This document shows, piece after piece, positions 22,653-31,291 of a stretch of 35,229 bases of DNA (the stretch's first letter is position 1; each line of letters begins with the position of its first letter). The translations under genes were made by a program, and so were the position numbers. The stretch comes from Oscillospiraceae bacterium (GTDB lineage: Bacteria > Bacillota_A > Clostridia > Oscillospirales > Oscillospiraceae): the NCBI GenBank assembly GCA_017408725.1, contig JAFQUA010000063.1, positions 1 through 35,229 on the forward strand. Direction: 5' to 3'. The notes below the pieces were generated by a model that saw only the letters and a program-made list of their open reading frames with translations, was not told the origin of the DNA and did no database searches.

Positions 22653-24550
22653 TGCCACCTGTACGTATGCGCGGTGATGGCCGTAAGGCCAAGAATCCCG
22701 GAAAGACCCTCCTGCGGCTGATCAGCTACATGAAAAAATACATCCCCATTTTGCTGATCGTGCTGGTGTGTATTTATCTGACAGCTCAGGCACAAGCTAC
22801 CGGCAGTGAAAATATCGGCAATTTGGTGGATGACTACATTCTGCCGATGGTAGCTTCCGGCTCCACGGATTTTGGGCCACTGGCGAACTATCTGTTGGGG
22901 ATCGCGGGAATCTTTGCGGCGGGTATGATCGCCTCCTTCCTGCATCAGTTTATGATGGTTTCTGTCAGCCAGGGAACCCAGAAGCTGATTAGGGACGAGA
23001 TGTTTACCAAAATGCAGAAGCTGCCGCTGCGGTATTTTGACTCCAATGCGGCGGGTAATATCATGTCCCGCTACACCAGCGACATTGATACCCTGCGGCA
23101 GATGATCTCCCAGACGCTGCCTCAGTGTATTTCTTCTGTGGTGACACTGGTGGTACTCTTTACTGCGATGGTGAAGGCATCCTGGATCCTGACCTGCGTG
23201 ATTCTGGTGACGATTACCTGCATTCTGATCGTTACTGTGAAGATCACAAGCAAATCCGCCAAATTCTTCATCGGGCAGCAGCGCTCTCTAGGTAAGCTGA
23301 ACGGCTATGTGGAGGAAATGATCCACGGACAGAAAGTGGTGAAGGTCTTTACTCACGAAGATGTCTGCAAAGAGGAGTTTGACGAGCTCAACGATGAACT
23401 GTGCAAAAATGCTTACACAGCAGGACGGCTGGCCAATATGATGGGCCCGGTGAACAACAACCTGGGCTACATCCAGTACGCGGTACTGGCGGTTGTGGGA
23501 GGCATTGTTGCGGTCTCTTCCAACGGCGAACTGCTGTCGCTGGGTAGTCTGATGAGCTTTATGCTGCTTTCCCGGTCCTTTAATATGCCCATCAGTCAGA
23601 TCTCCAACCAGATCAATGCGCTTGTCATGGCGCTGGCCGGTGCGGAGCGTGTCTTTGAACTGATGGACGAAGAACCAGAAGTGGATAACGGTTATGTAAC
23701 ATTGGTCAACGCGGTAGTCGATGCTGAGGGCAATGTTGCAGAAAGCGAAAAGCGCACCGGACACTGGGCGTGGAAGCATCCCCATCAAGCCGACGGCACT
23801 GTGACCTACACGGAGCTTAAGGGCGATATCGTGATGGAAAATGTGGACTTTGCCTATGTGGAAAACAAGCAGGTGCTATACGATGTGAGTCTTTACGCAA
23901 AGCCCGGTCAGAAGATTGCCTTCGTTGGTGCCACCGGTGCCGGCAAGACCACCATCACCAATCTGATCAACCGGTTCTACGATATTGCCGACGGCAAGAT
24001 CCGGTATGACGGCATCAATATCAACAAGATCAAAAAGTCGGATCTGCGGCGGAGCTTGGGTATCGTGCTGCAGGACACCAATCTGTTTACCGGTACGGTG
24101 ATGGACAATATCCGCTACGGCAAACTGGATGCCACTGACGAAGAATGTATCAATGCCGCGAAACTTGCCAATGCCCATGACTTTATTACCCGCCTGCCGG
24201 AAGGCTACAATACCGAGCTGACCGGAAACGGCGCAAACCTTTCTCAGGGACAGCGCCAGTTGATCGCCATTGCCAGAGCGGCGGTTGCGGATCCTCCGGT
24301 AATGATTCTGGACGAAGCTACCTCTTCTATCGACACCCGTACCGAGGCGCTGGTACAGAAGGGTATGGACGCGCTGATGCAGGATAGAACCACATTCGTG
24401 ATTGCCCACAGGCTTTCTACCGTTATGAATTCGGACTGCATTATGGTTCTTGACCACGGCAGGATCATCGAAAGAGGCACCCACGAAGAGTTGATCGCCC
24501 AGAAAGGAACCTATTATCAGCTGTATACCGGCGTTTTTGAATTGGAATAA
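22652..24550 (+). CDS. ABC exporter subunit with active ATP site
   Basis: 632-residue partner of the preceding half-transporter. Six membrane helices lie in about 30-330. An extra segment of some 45 residues (345-390) before the nucleotide-binding domain is typical of the YheH/LmrD-side subunit. Walker A GATGAGKT (426-433), Walker B with Glu555 (MILDEATSS) and switch His586 (IAHRLS) are intact. Its signature is LSQGQ (530-534) instead of LSGGQ, the matching asymmetry of a heterodimer. RBS AAAGGAGGGG lies inside the end of the upstream gene. Confidence 0.93.
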   Translation: MPPVRMRGDGRKAKNPGKTLLRLISYMKKYIPILLIVLVCIYLTAQAQATGSENIGNLVDDYILPMVASGSTDFGPLANYLLGIAGIFAAGMIASFLHQFMMVSVSQGTQKLIRDEMFTKMQKLPLRYFDSNAAGNIMSRYTSDIDTLRQMISQTLPQCISSVVTLVVLFTAMVKASWILTCVILVTITCILIVTVKITSKSAKFFIGQQRSLGKLNGYVEEMIHGQKVVKVFTHEDVCKEEFDELNDELCKNAYTAGRLANMMGPVNNNLGYIQYAVLAVVGGIVAVSSNGELLSLGSLMSFMLLSRSFNMPISQISNQINALVMALAGAERVFELMDEEPEVDNGYVTLVNAVVDAEGNVAESEKRTGHWAWKHPHQADGTVTYTELKGDIVMENVDFAYVENKQVLYDVSLYAKPGQKIAFVGATGAGKTTITNLINRFYDIADGKIRYDGININKIKKSDLRRSLGIVLQDTNLFTGTVMDNIRYGKLDATDEECINAAKLANAHDFITRLPEGYNTELTGNGANLSQGQRQLIAIARAAVADPPVMILDEATSSIDTRTEALVQKGMDALMQDRTTFVIAHRLSTVMNSDCIMVLDHGRIIERGTHEELIAQKGTYYQLYTGVFELE

Positions 24551-24554
24551 GCGA

Positions 24555-24585
24555 AAAAATACCGCCCGTAAGGGCGGTATTTTTT
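24555..24585. terminator. Shared terminator of ABC operon and carboxypeptidase gene
   Basis: ATACCGCCC (24559-24567) pairs with GGGCGGTAT (24572-24580) around GTAA, flanked by AAAAA and TTTTT. It serves both directions. Confidence 0.88.
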
Positions 24586-25717
24586 ATGGTTCAATATATG
24601 TATCATACAGATAGCAGATGTTCTCAAACTGGGCTATGAATCCCCAATTGGGGTCGGGACAGCCGAAAACACCGGCAAAGATAGTTTCACCGTCGATGAT
24701 AAATGCGGATAACAGGCAGCGGCCGGCGGCACCGGTGAAGCCGGTTTTTAATCCAATGGCCGTTTCCCGATAGAATTCGGGATGCTGTGAGGATGGGTGC
24801 AGGAGCATATTAGTATTGCGCCACGAGGTGTCACGGCCGGAAAGGGTAATGGGGTACTCTCGGGTAGCAACAACTTGACGGATCAGCGGGTGGTCAAGGC
24901 AAAGCTTTGTCAAAATCAGAAGATCTGCCATGGTGGTGTAATGATTTGGATCGTGAAAACCGTCGGGAGTTACGAAGTGACTTCCGGTCATGCCCATTGC
25001 GCCAGCCTGCCGGTTCATTTCTTCAATGCACAGCGCAATGGCATCGGCATCGGAAATGCCAGCGTTGCCGGATATGACACGGCCGGTTTCTGAAGCGATT
25101 ACCCGTGCGGCATCACCGCCACTGGGAAGAAGCATACCGTGGATCAATTGCTCAGTGGTGAACACTTCGCCGATGGCGATAAAAGCCAGAGAGGAATCCG
25201 GAGGGACGGTATAAATGGCATCGCCCACAGTGATCTGCCGGTCAGACTCCAGATACTGAAGCGCTACATATGCGGTAAACAGCTTGGTAATGCTGGCAGG
25301 GAAGATTCTGTCTTCCATGGTTCCTTTCAGAAAGAGGAAGGAATCATCACTGCAGAGGTAAATATACGCATGGGATGCTGTGAGAACTTCATCGGGAGGG
25401 GAAGTGGGCTGGGTTGCCGGTTCTGTGGTTGGAGCCACAGTGGTTGGCGGCACTGTAGTAGGAGGAACTGTTGTTGGGGGGACTGTGGTCACCGGGGTGG
25501 TTTCGACAGTGGTGGGAGGTATGGTAACTTCCGTAGAAGGGATGGTTTCTGTGGTTGTGGGGAGTGTGCTTGGGGCTGTGGAAGACGGAGCGGTCTGCAG
25601 ACTGGATTCAGGCGGTGTCGCCCCGGGTGTGGGATAGGAGACACAGCCACTGAAAAGGCAGGCAACTGTCAATGCGGCAAAAAGCAGCAGAGCAAGGCTT
25701 TTTGTGTGAAACTTCAT
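24584..25717 (-). CDS. D-alanyl-D-alanine carboxypeptidase lipoprotein (DacA-type PBP)
   Basis: 377-residue serine penicillin-binding protein of the S11 peptidase family that trims the terminal D-Ala from peptidoglycan stem peptides. It has a signal peptide with lipobox LFSGC (Cys25). A Thr/Pro spacer at about 45-108 carries five-residue PPTTV repeats. The catalytic domain has Ser142-x-x-Lys145 (SITK), Ser199-Gly-Gly (in place of the usual SxN, as SGGDAA) and the Lys324-Thr-Gly motif (KTGFTG). ATG 25717 follows GAGGG, and the signal peptide begins there. Its promoter faces the phage module across a short gap. Confidence 0.92.
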   Translation of the reverse strand: MKFHTKSLALLLFAALTVACLFSGCVSYPTPGATPPESSLQTAPSSTAPSTLPTTTETIPSTEVTIPPTTVETTPVTTVPPTTVPPTTVPPTTVAPTTEPATQPTSPPDEVLTASHAYIYLCSDDSFLFLKGTMEDRIFPASITKLFTAYVALQYLESDRQITVGDAIYTVPPDSSLAFIAIGEVFTTEQLIHGMLLPSGGDAARVIASETGRVISGNAGISDADAIALCIEEMNRQAGAMGMTGSHFVTPDGFHDPNHYTTMADLLILTKLCLDHPLIRQVVATREYPITLSGRDTSWRNTNMLLHPSSQHPEFYRETAIGLKTGFTGAAGRCLLSAFIIDGETIFAGVFGCPDPNWGFIAQFENICYLYDTYIEP

Positions 25718-25748
25718 AATGTTACCCTCATATTTAGCGTATTTTACC

Positions 25749-25777
25749 ATTATATGCGTGGAAAAGGAAAAAGTCAA
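25749..25777 (-). promoter_or_regulatory. Promoter of the carboxypeptidase gene
   Basis: On the minus strand TTGACT (25772-25777), 17-base spacer, TATAAT (25749-25754). Confidence 0.7.
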
Positions 25778-25808
25778 CCGAATCAGGGAGATCCGGATTG
25801 TTCTTTGG

Positions 25809-25844
25809 GGAGTTGCACGGTTTTGTGCAACTCCTTTTGTTTTT
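25809..25844 (+). terminator. Terminator-like hairpin just upstream of the phage head module
   Basis: GGAGTTGCAC (25809-25818) pairs perfectly with GTGCAACTCC (25825-25834) around GGTTTT, followed by TTTTGTTTTT. It stands 29 bases before the first gene of the module, with no plus-strand promoter between hairpin and gene. Confidence 0.8.
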
Positions 25845-25872
25845 CCGGGTGGGGATGAAAGGGAGGCGCGAA

Positions 25873-26199
25873 ATGGAACAGAAGAATACGGAATCTTTAC
25901 TGAAGCAGCGGATCCGCACGGGAAAACTCAAACGGGAGGATGTTGCCCGTCGGTTGGCAGAACTGGCCTTTGGAAAGGCAAATGACTGCGTGAAGCTGGT
26001 GATGAAGGATGATGCGGTGCTGGACAAGCTGGATTTGAGTCTGCTTAGTGAGGTCAAGCGCAATGAAAAGGGCATGGTGGAGGTTCGGCTGGTAGACCGC
26101 CTGAAGGCACTGGAACAGCTTGCTCTGCTGGCAGAGGAAAGCGGCGACGATCTGGAATCCTTTTTGAAGGCACTGCAGGGGGGTGAGGAGCAGAAATGA
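25873..26199 (+). CDS. Phage terminase small subunit-like protein, lacking the HTH
   Basis: 108 residues. The second half, RRLAELAFGKANDCVKLV followed by GMVEVRLVDRLKALEQLALL, is the oligomerisation/C-terminal pattern of PBSX-type small terminases. Family members are usually 140-180 residues with an N-terminal DNA-binding helix-turn-helix. Here only about 30 residues precede this core, so the DNA-recognition domain is absent. ATG 25873 follows GGGAGG; longer in-frame starts (25855, 25798) would run into the terminator hairpin and still add no HTH. It overlaps the large terminase start by four bases. Identity rests on pattern and position. Confidence 0.7.
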   Translation: MEQKNTESLLKQRIRTGKLKREDVARRLAELAFGKANDCVKLVMKDDAVLDKLDLSLLSEVKRNEKGMVEVRLVDRLKALEQLALLAEESGDDLESFLKALQGGEEQK

Positions 26200-27449
26200 C
26201 CTACCGGGAGTTTTCCGCAAAGCAGAAAACAGTTCTGACATGGTGGACATCTGCAAACCCCCATTGTGACAAGGAGGCCATCGTTTGCGATGGGGCGGTG
26301 AGATCCGGTAAAACTCTTGCCATGGGGTTGTCCTTCTTTTTGTGGGCCATGGTTTGCTTTGACGGGAAACGGTTTGGCGTTTGCGGAAAGACCATTTCTT
26401 CTCTTCGAAGAAACGTGTTGTCGGAAATTTTGCCGAGGATGGAGTCCTTTGGCGCTGTGTGGAAGGAAAAACGGACGGAAAATCTGGTGACAGTGACCTT
26501 TCGGGGACACCGAAATCAATTTTACATCTTTGGTGGGCGGGATGAAAGCTCTGCCAGCTTGATTCAAGGCATCACCTTTGCGGGGATTTTGCTGGATGAG
26601 GTGGCATTGATGCCCAGATCCTTTGTGGAGCAGGCCTGCGCCAGATGTTCTGTAGCAGGTAGCCGTTTGTGGTTCAACTGCAATCCCGCAGGACCCAGTC
26701 ACTGGTTCTACAAAACATGGATACTGGAAGCGGAGGAAAGGAACTGCCTGCGGCTGCATTTTACCATGGAGGACAATCCGTCGCTGACTCAGGCAATTCG
26801 GGAGCGGTACCGAAGGCTGTATACCGGTGTGTTCTACCGCAGATTCATTCTGGGTCAGTGGGCCCAGGCGGAGGGGCGGGTATACGACTTTTTCGGTCCG
26901 GATATGGTTCAGCCCGCTCCCGGCGGAAACTACGAAAAATGGTATGTTTCCTGCGATTACGGTACGGTGAATCCTACATCCATGGGCCTATGGGGACTGC
27001 AAAACGGAGTTTGGTATCGGGTGAAGGAGTTTTACTTCAACTCCCGGGAAATACAAAGGCAGATGACCGATGAGGAATATGCCTCGGAACTGAAAAAACT
27101 GGCAGGAGACCAAAATGTGGCGGCGGTGATCGTGGATCCTTCTGCTGCCAGTTTTATCGAAGTGCTGAAAAGGCATGGCTGGCGGGTTCAGAAAGCGGAC
27201 AATGATGTGCTTTCCGGCATTCGGTTGACTTCGGATTGCCTGAAAGAGGGCAAGATCGTCATCTGTGAGGGGTGCAGGGATTGCCTGCGGGAGATGGATG
27301 AATATGTGTGGGATCTGAGTAGCGAAGCGAAGGATCGGGTAAAAAAGGAAAATGACCATGCCATGGACGATATGCGGTACTTTGTGACCACGGTTTTGAA
27401 AAAGCAAAATAACAGCTTCGCTGCCTGCGCGGTGGAGCGGAAAAAATGA
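26196..27449 (+). CDS. Phage terminase large subunit (PBSX/XtmB-type)
   Basis: 417-residue DNA-packaging motor and nuclease. The ATPase has Walker A GAVRSGKT (33-40) and Walker B ILLDE (131-135), followed by a coupling NCNP motif (161-164). The RNase H-like nuclease part has Asp254 (SCDYGTVNPTS), Asp314 (IVDPSA) and the HAMDDMRY motif (388-395) with Asp391. All parts expected for activity are present and the frame is intact. It overlaps both neighbours by four bases, typical of a phage late operon. Confidence 0.92.
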   Translation: MTYREFSAKQKTVLTWWTSANPHCDKEAIVCDGAVRSGKTLAMGLSFFLWAMVCFDGKRFGVCGKTISSLRRNVLSEILPRMESFGAVWKEKRTENLVTVTFRGHRNQFYIFGGRDESSASLIQGITFAGILLDEVALMPRSFVEQACARCSVAGSRLWFNCNPAGPSHWFYKTWILEAEERNCLRLHFTMEDNPSLTQAIRERYRRLYTGVFYRRFILGQWAQAEGRVYDFFGPDMVQPAPGGNYEKWYVSCDYGTVNPTSMGLWGLQNGVWYRVKEFYFNSREIQRQMTDEEYASELKKLAGDQNVAAVIVDPSAASFIEVLKRHGWRVQKADNDVLSGIRLTSDCLKEGKIVICEGCRDCLREMDEYVWDLSSEAKDRVKKENDHAMDDMRYFVTTVLKKQNNSFAACAVERKK

Positions 27450-28612
27450 AAGGAGCGATGATTTTGAGAAAAAATCGAAAGGAAGCAAAACCGGTGACGG
27501 CGGTTTGTCAGTTGAGAAACGGAAACGCCCACCCATTCTTTGCCATCCGCAGCTTTGTTCCCCTTGGAGGGGGCGAGGAGCGAATGTACCGGGAAATGCG
27601 GGAGGCGATTCCGGTGCTGGATGCGGCGGTTGGTAAGCTGGTGCGTTTGAGCGGTGGCTTCGGTGTGAAATGCCGCAGTGATGCGGCGCAGAAAAAGTTG
27701 GAGAATTTTTTGAAAAATGTCCCCTGCGGCAAAGGACAGGTAGGCATTGACAGCTTTCTGGCAAGCTTTGTAGACAGCGTGCTGACCTATGGAAGAGCGG
27801 TTGGTGAAATGGTGGTTGCCGGCGGAAAGCTGCGGGCGGTCTGCTGGGGGGATGTGACGCAACTGCAGATCCAGGAGGGGGATAACCCGCTGGAAACGGT
27901 GATCTGGGGTATGGATGAAAAGGGACTGATGCGTCCGCTGCCATATCAGCAGCTGATGCTGTTTACTTCCATGAATCCGGAGCCTGCCCACCCTTACGGA
28001 GTCAGCATCTTCCGTGGGATGCCCTTTTTGGCAGAAATTCTGATGAAGATCTACAGCGCTATTGGCACCAACTGGGAGCGGTCCGGCAATTTGCGCTACA
28101 GCGTAATTTGCAAGGGTGACGAAAACATGGATCCGGCTATGGTGCAGGAGCGGGGTCGGCAAGTGGCAAGCGAATGGGCAAAGGCCATGGAGGACAACAA
28201 AAACGGCACGGTACGGGATTTTGTTGCCGTTGGCGATGTGCAGATCAAGGTCATCGGCGGAGAAGCACCCATTCTGGATTCTGAAGTGCCGGTGCGGCAG
28301 ATACTGGAGCAGTTGGTGGCAAAAACCGGCCTGCCTCCCTTCTTGCTGGGGCTGAATTGGAGCACCACGGAGCGTATGAGTACCCAGCAGGCGGATCTTT
28401 TGACATCGGAGCTTTGGGCGCTGCGCCGTACGGTGGAACCGGTAGTTCGCAAAATCTGCAAGACATTTCTGATACTGGAGGGGCTGGATCCGGAGGTGGA
28501 GATCCTTTGGAATGACATCAGCCTGCAGGATATTACGGAAGAAGCAAAGGCGGAACTGTATCTGGCGCAGGCGGCAAAAGCAAGAAAAGAAGCAGGAATT
28601 CAGGAGGTTTGA
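27446..28612 (+). CDS. Phage portal protein
   Basis: 388-residue predicted portal, which forms the dodecameric ring at the capsid vertex and docks the terminase. Recognisable parts are the early MYREMREAIPVLDAAVGKLVRLSGG helix region, TYGRAVGEMVV, GVSIFRGMPFLAEILMKIYSAIGTNWERSGN, and the late ILEQLVAKTGLPPFLLGLNWSTTERMSTQQADLL. These match the SPP1/HK97-like portals of Firmicutes prophages. The start overlaps the large terminase (ATGA); an inner ATG at 27458 is possible. There is no truncation. Confidence 0.88.
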   Translation: MKGAMILRKNRKEAKPVTAVCQLRNGNAHPFFAIRSFVPLGGGEERMYREMREAIPVLDAAVGKLVRLSGGFGVKCRSDAAQKKLENFLKNVPCGKGQVGIDSFLASFVDSVLTYGRAVGEMVVAGGKLRAVCWGDVTQLQIQEGDNPLETVIWGMDEKGLMRPLPYQQLMLFTSMNPEPAHPYGVSIFRGMPFLAEILMKIYSAIGTNWERSGNLRYSVICKGDENMDPAMVQERGRQVASEWAKAMEDNKNGTVRDFVAVGDVQIKVIGGEAPILDSEVPVRQILEQLVAKTGLPPFLLGLNWSTTERMSTQQADLLTSELWALRRTVEPVVRKICKTFLILEGLDPEVEILWNDISLQDITEEAKAELYLAQAAKARKEAGIQEV

Positions 28613-28614
28613 AA

Positions 28615-29511
28615 ATGGATATCAAGAAGCAAACGGAAGTAATGGGCAGAGGTGTTCCCACAGCAGCACAGCTGGAATCCATCAATGCCCAGGCAAAGGC
28701 GAAGCTGACGGAGGAGCAGGTGTATGTATTCTCTGTTCGGCTGTGTGACGATCAGGTGGACCGGGATGGAGAGCGGTTTGACACCGGGGCGCTGCCGGCA
28801 CTGGCAAAGCTGTTTATCGGCAAAACGGGAATCATCGATCACAAGTGGAGCAGCGACAGCCAAGTGGCCAGAATTTTTGAGACGCAGGTGGTTTGTGAAG
28901 AGGGAGTTAGCTTCATCAAGGCGTGGGCGTACATTCGCAGAGGCAGTCATACGGAGGAGATCATTGCCGATATTGAAGCGGGGATCAAGAAGGAAGTATC
29001 TGTTGGCTGCTCTATGGGCCGCTCGGTTTGCTCTATTTGTGGCAGCGATTATGGTACCTGCGGGCATCAGAAGGGGGCGTATTACGATGGGCAGCTGTGC
29101 TGTGCGATCCTGAAAGAGCCTATGGATGCTTACGAATTCTCTTTTGTAGCAGTGCCTGCCCAGCGAGAGGCCGGTGTTCTGAAGGGTATGGGCAGCGGCA
29201 AAAAGACTCTGAAGGAACTGGCGGATGCTTTTGGCGTGCAGGGGGAATACCGGGAACTGTACAAAACTGCGGAACTGGGAAAACAGTACCGGAAGGAACT
29301 GGAGGACAATGTTGTTCGTCTTTGTCTGGCACTGGATCTGGGAGCGGAAGAGCCGGTGTACCGCGGTGTTGTCAAAGTAGCAGCGGCGGAGGATCTGATG
29401 AAGCTTCGCAGTGCTTTGCAGACACGATTGGACGAAAGCATGCCTATGCAGACACAGCTGGGTGTGGCATTCGAAAACAAGGAATCGCTGGAAAGCGGTT
29501 TCATGATCTGA
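28615..29511 (+). CDS. Phage prohead protease (XkdF-like)
   Basis: 298 residues. The herpes-type/HK97 prohead protease fold is suggested by His76 (GIIDHKW) and the KEVSVGCSMG strand (126-134) with Ser129. A zinc-binding insertion follows with Cys139, Cys142, Cys149 and His151 (CSICGSDYGTCGH), a pattern common in Firmicutes prophage proteases. DAYEFSFVAVPAQREAGV (171-188) is the other conserved block. The C-terminal 100 residues are helical and may act as scaffold. ATG 28615 follows AGGAGG by seven bases. It is directly between portal and capsid genes, as expected. Confidence 0.82.
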   Translation: MDIKKQTEVMGRGVPTAAQLESINAQAKAKLTEEQVYVFSVRLCDDQVDRDGERFDTGALPALAKLFIGKTGIIDHKWSSDSQVARIFETQVVCEEGVSFIKAWAYIRRGSHTEEIIADIEAGIKKEVSVGCSMGRSVCSICGSDYGTCGHQKGAYYDGQLCCAILKEPMDAYEFSFVAVPAQREAGVLKGMGSGKKTLKELADAFGVQGEYRELYKTAELGKQYRKELEDNVVRLCLALDLGAEEPVYRGVVKVAAAEDLMKLRSALQTRLDESMPMQTQLGVAFENKESLESGFMI

Positions 29512-29566
29512 GGGTATTTCCGGCAAAGCCGGTGACCATACATTATTACTTAGGAGGAAACAAAAA

Positions 29567-30592
29567 ATGGGTTATGACAATTTGAAACTGGAAAAGGGTA
29601 TGTATCGCCAGGAGGGCATGAGCTTTACGCAGGTGCTGGAGTCTCTGGACCCCAGTGAGAACTACCGGGGTACAGCACTGGAAGGCACCGACGCATTTCA
29701 GCGTCAGTTGAAGCGTTTTGGTATCCGCGCTAAGGGCGCAGGTTCTTCCACTGTTGAGAAGTTCTTCCGCACCATGGTCAGTGCTGTGCTGTTCCCTGAG
29801 TACATTGCTCGTACTGTTCGTCAGGGCATGGAGGAAAATGACATCCTGCCCTCTATCGTTGCCACCACTACCATGATCGACGCCATGGACTACCGCTCCA
29901 TCTACTCCAATCCTACCGATGAGGATAAGGCACTGCAGGGTGTGGAAGAGGGCGCTGCCATCCCCGAGACTGAGGTCAAGACCAAGGAGCATCTGGTAAG
30001 CCTTTCCAAGCGGGGTAGAATGCTGGTTGCATCCTACGAAGCCATCCGGTTCCAGAAGCTGGATCTGTTCAGTGTCATGCTGCGCCAGATCGGTGCCCAC
30101 ATCCAGAAGCAGCTGGTGGCAGATGCTGTCAATGTGATTATTAACGGTGACGGCAATGAGAATGCTGCGGTTCAGTACACCATTGGAAGCAGTCCCATTA
30201 CCGGCACCAAGGGTTCTCTTGGCTATGATCAGCTGGTGGAGTTCTGGGGGCAGTTTGATCCTTACACCATGAACACCATTCTGTGCTCTACCGCTACCAT
30301 GACGGGTCTCCTGAAGATCCCTGAACTGCAGAATCCCATGACCGGCCTGAATTTCCAGGGCACCGGTAAGGTGGGTACACCTCTGGGCGCACAGATCCAC
30401 CGCACCGGCGCTGTGGCAGAGGGCGTGATCATTGGTCTGGATAACCGCTACGCGCTGGAACTGGTAAAGGCCGGCGATGTACTGGTAGAGTACGATAAGC
30501 TCATCGACCGTCAGCTGGAGCGAGCTGCCATTACTTCCATCTCCGGCTTCGGCAAGATCTGTGACGGCGCTGCCGCGGTTCTGAATGTATGA
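29567..30592 (+). CDS. Phage major capsid protein (HK97-fold)
   Basis: 341 residues with its own AGGAGG site after a 55-base gap. Recognisable features are the N-terminal arm, the E-loop region (SSTVEKFFRTMVSA to about 80), IPETEVKTKEHLVSLSKRGRMLVASYEAIRFQKLDLF (129-166), typical of HK97-type capsids of this portal class, and a late P/A-domain block. No gap or stop is seen. The gene uses a visibly tighter set of codons (GCT, AAG, GGC, CTG) than its neighbours, as highly expressed capsid genes often do. Confidence 0.88.
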   Translation: MGYDNLKLEKGMYRQEGMSFTQVLESLDPSENYRGTALEGTDAFQRQLKRFGIRAKGAGSSTVEKFFRTMVSAVLFPEYIARTVRQGMEENDILPSIVATTTMIDAMDYRSIYSNPTDEDKALQGVEEGAAIPETEVKTKEHLVSLSKRGRMLVASYEAIRFQKLDLFSVMLRQIGAHIQKQLVADAVNVIINGDGNENAAVQYTIGSSPITGTKGSLGYDQLVEFWGQFDPYTMNTILCSTATMTGLLKIPELQNPMTGLNFQGTGKVGTPLGAQIHRTGAVAEGVIIGLDNRYALELVKAGDVLVEYDKLIDRQLERAAITSISGFGKICDGAAAVLNV

Positions 30593-30945
30593 CGCTGACG
30601 GAACAGATCTATGCCCAGGCGTTGGTGCTGATTCGGGATCTGGAGGATGCTGACCGGCCAATGCTGGAGCTGATGTGCCGCAGCGCTGAGGTATCTCTGC
30701 GGGAAAAACTGCGGGATGGGATCACTCCGGAGGATTGCAAAGCGGATTTTATTGCGGCAGCAAGCTTGTATGCGCTGTCCGCTATGTCGGAGGTGGAAAC
30801 CGGTACCCTTCCTGAGCAGATCACAGCGGGGGATCTGACACTGCGGCGCAGCGGCAGTGACGCGGCTGCCTGCTGTCTGCGGTATCAAGCGGAGCTGATG
30901 ATGCTGCCGTATATGAAGGATCGGTTTGCGTTTATGGGGGTGTGA
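30589..30945 (+). CDS. Head-tail connector-like phage protein
   Basis: 118 residues, mainly helical. The order (helical N-terminus, KADFIAAASLYALSAMSEVETG, then a Cys-containing segment) and its position directly after the capsid gene fit gp6-like or gp15-like head-tail connectors. The start overlaps the capsid stop (ATGA). Assignment is by position and general shape, not by a decisive motif. Confidence 0.65.
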   Translation: MTLTEQIYAQALVLIRDLEDADRPMLELMCRSAEVSLREKLRDGITPEDCKADFIAAASLYALSAMSEVETGTLPEQITAGDLTLRRSGSDAAACCLRYQAELMMLPYMKDRFAFMGV

Positions 30946-30946
30946 T

Positions 30947-31291
30947 ATGGTGTTTACCATAGACAAGATCCTGAAGCGGTACGGCACCGGGCTGCAGTTA
31001 AAGCATGGAAAGCGGGAGGAATCCTTTCGGGGATTCCTTCAGCCTTCCCGATCCAAAAGCTTGCAAAATCTGGAGGTGGATTTCTCTCCGCTGGGACAGA
31101 TACCTGATGGAATGTACGTGCTATTGGCACCAGCGCATATGGAAGCAGAATGTGGTGATGCTGTGGTGTTAGGGGACAAGAACTACGAGCTGCGGCGTGT
31201 AGAAAAGGTGATGTATGGCGACAAAGCGCTTTACATCTGGGCGCTTTGCAGGGAAAAAGGCGGTGAGGACACATGGGCTATGCAATCGTAG
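30947..31291 (+). CDS. Phage neck/head-closure-like protein
   Basis: 114 residues, beta-rich. The block PDGMYVLLAPAHMEAECGDAVVLGDKNYELRRVEKVMYGDKALYIWALC resembles small head-closure or minor proteins encoded after connectors in Firmicutes prophages. ATG 30947 comes one base after the previous stop. The gene overlaps the next one by 19 bases. Function is inferred from position. Confidence 0.55.
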   Translation: MVFTIDKILKRYGTGLQLKHGKREESFRGFLQPSRSKSLQNLEVDFSPLGQIPDGMYVLLAPAHMEAECGDAVVLGDKNYELRRVEKVMYGDKALYIWALCREKGGEDTWAMQS

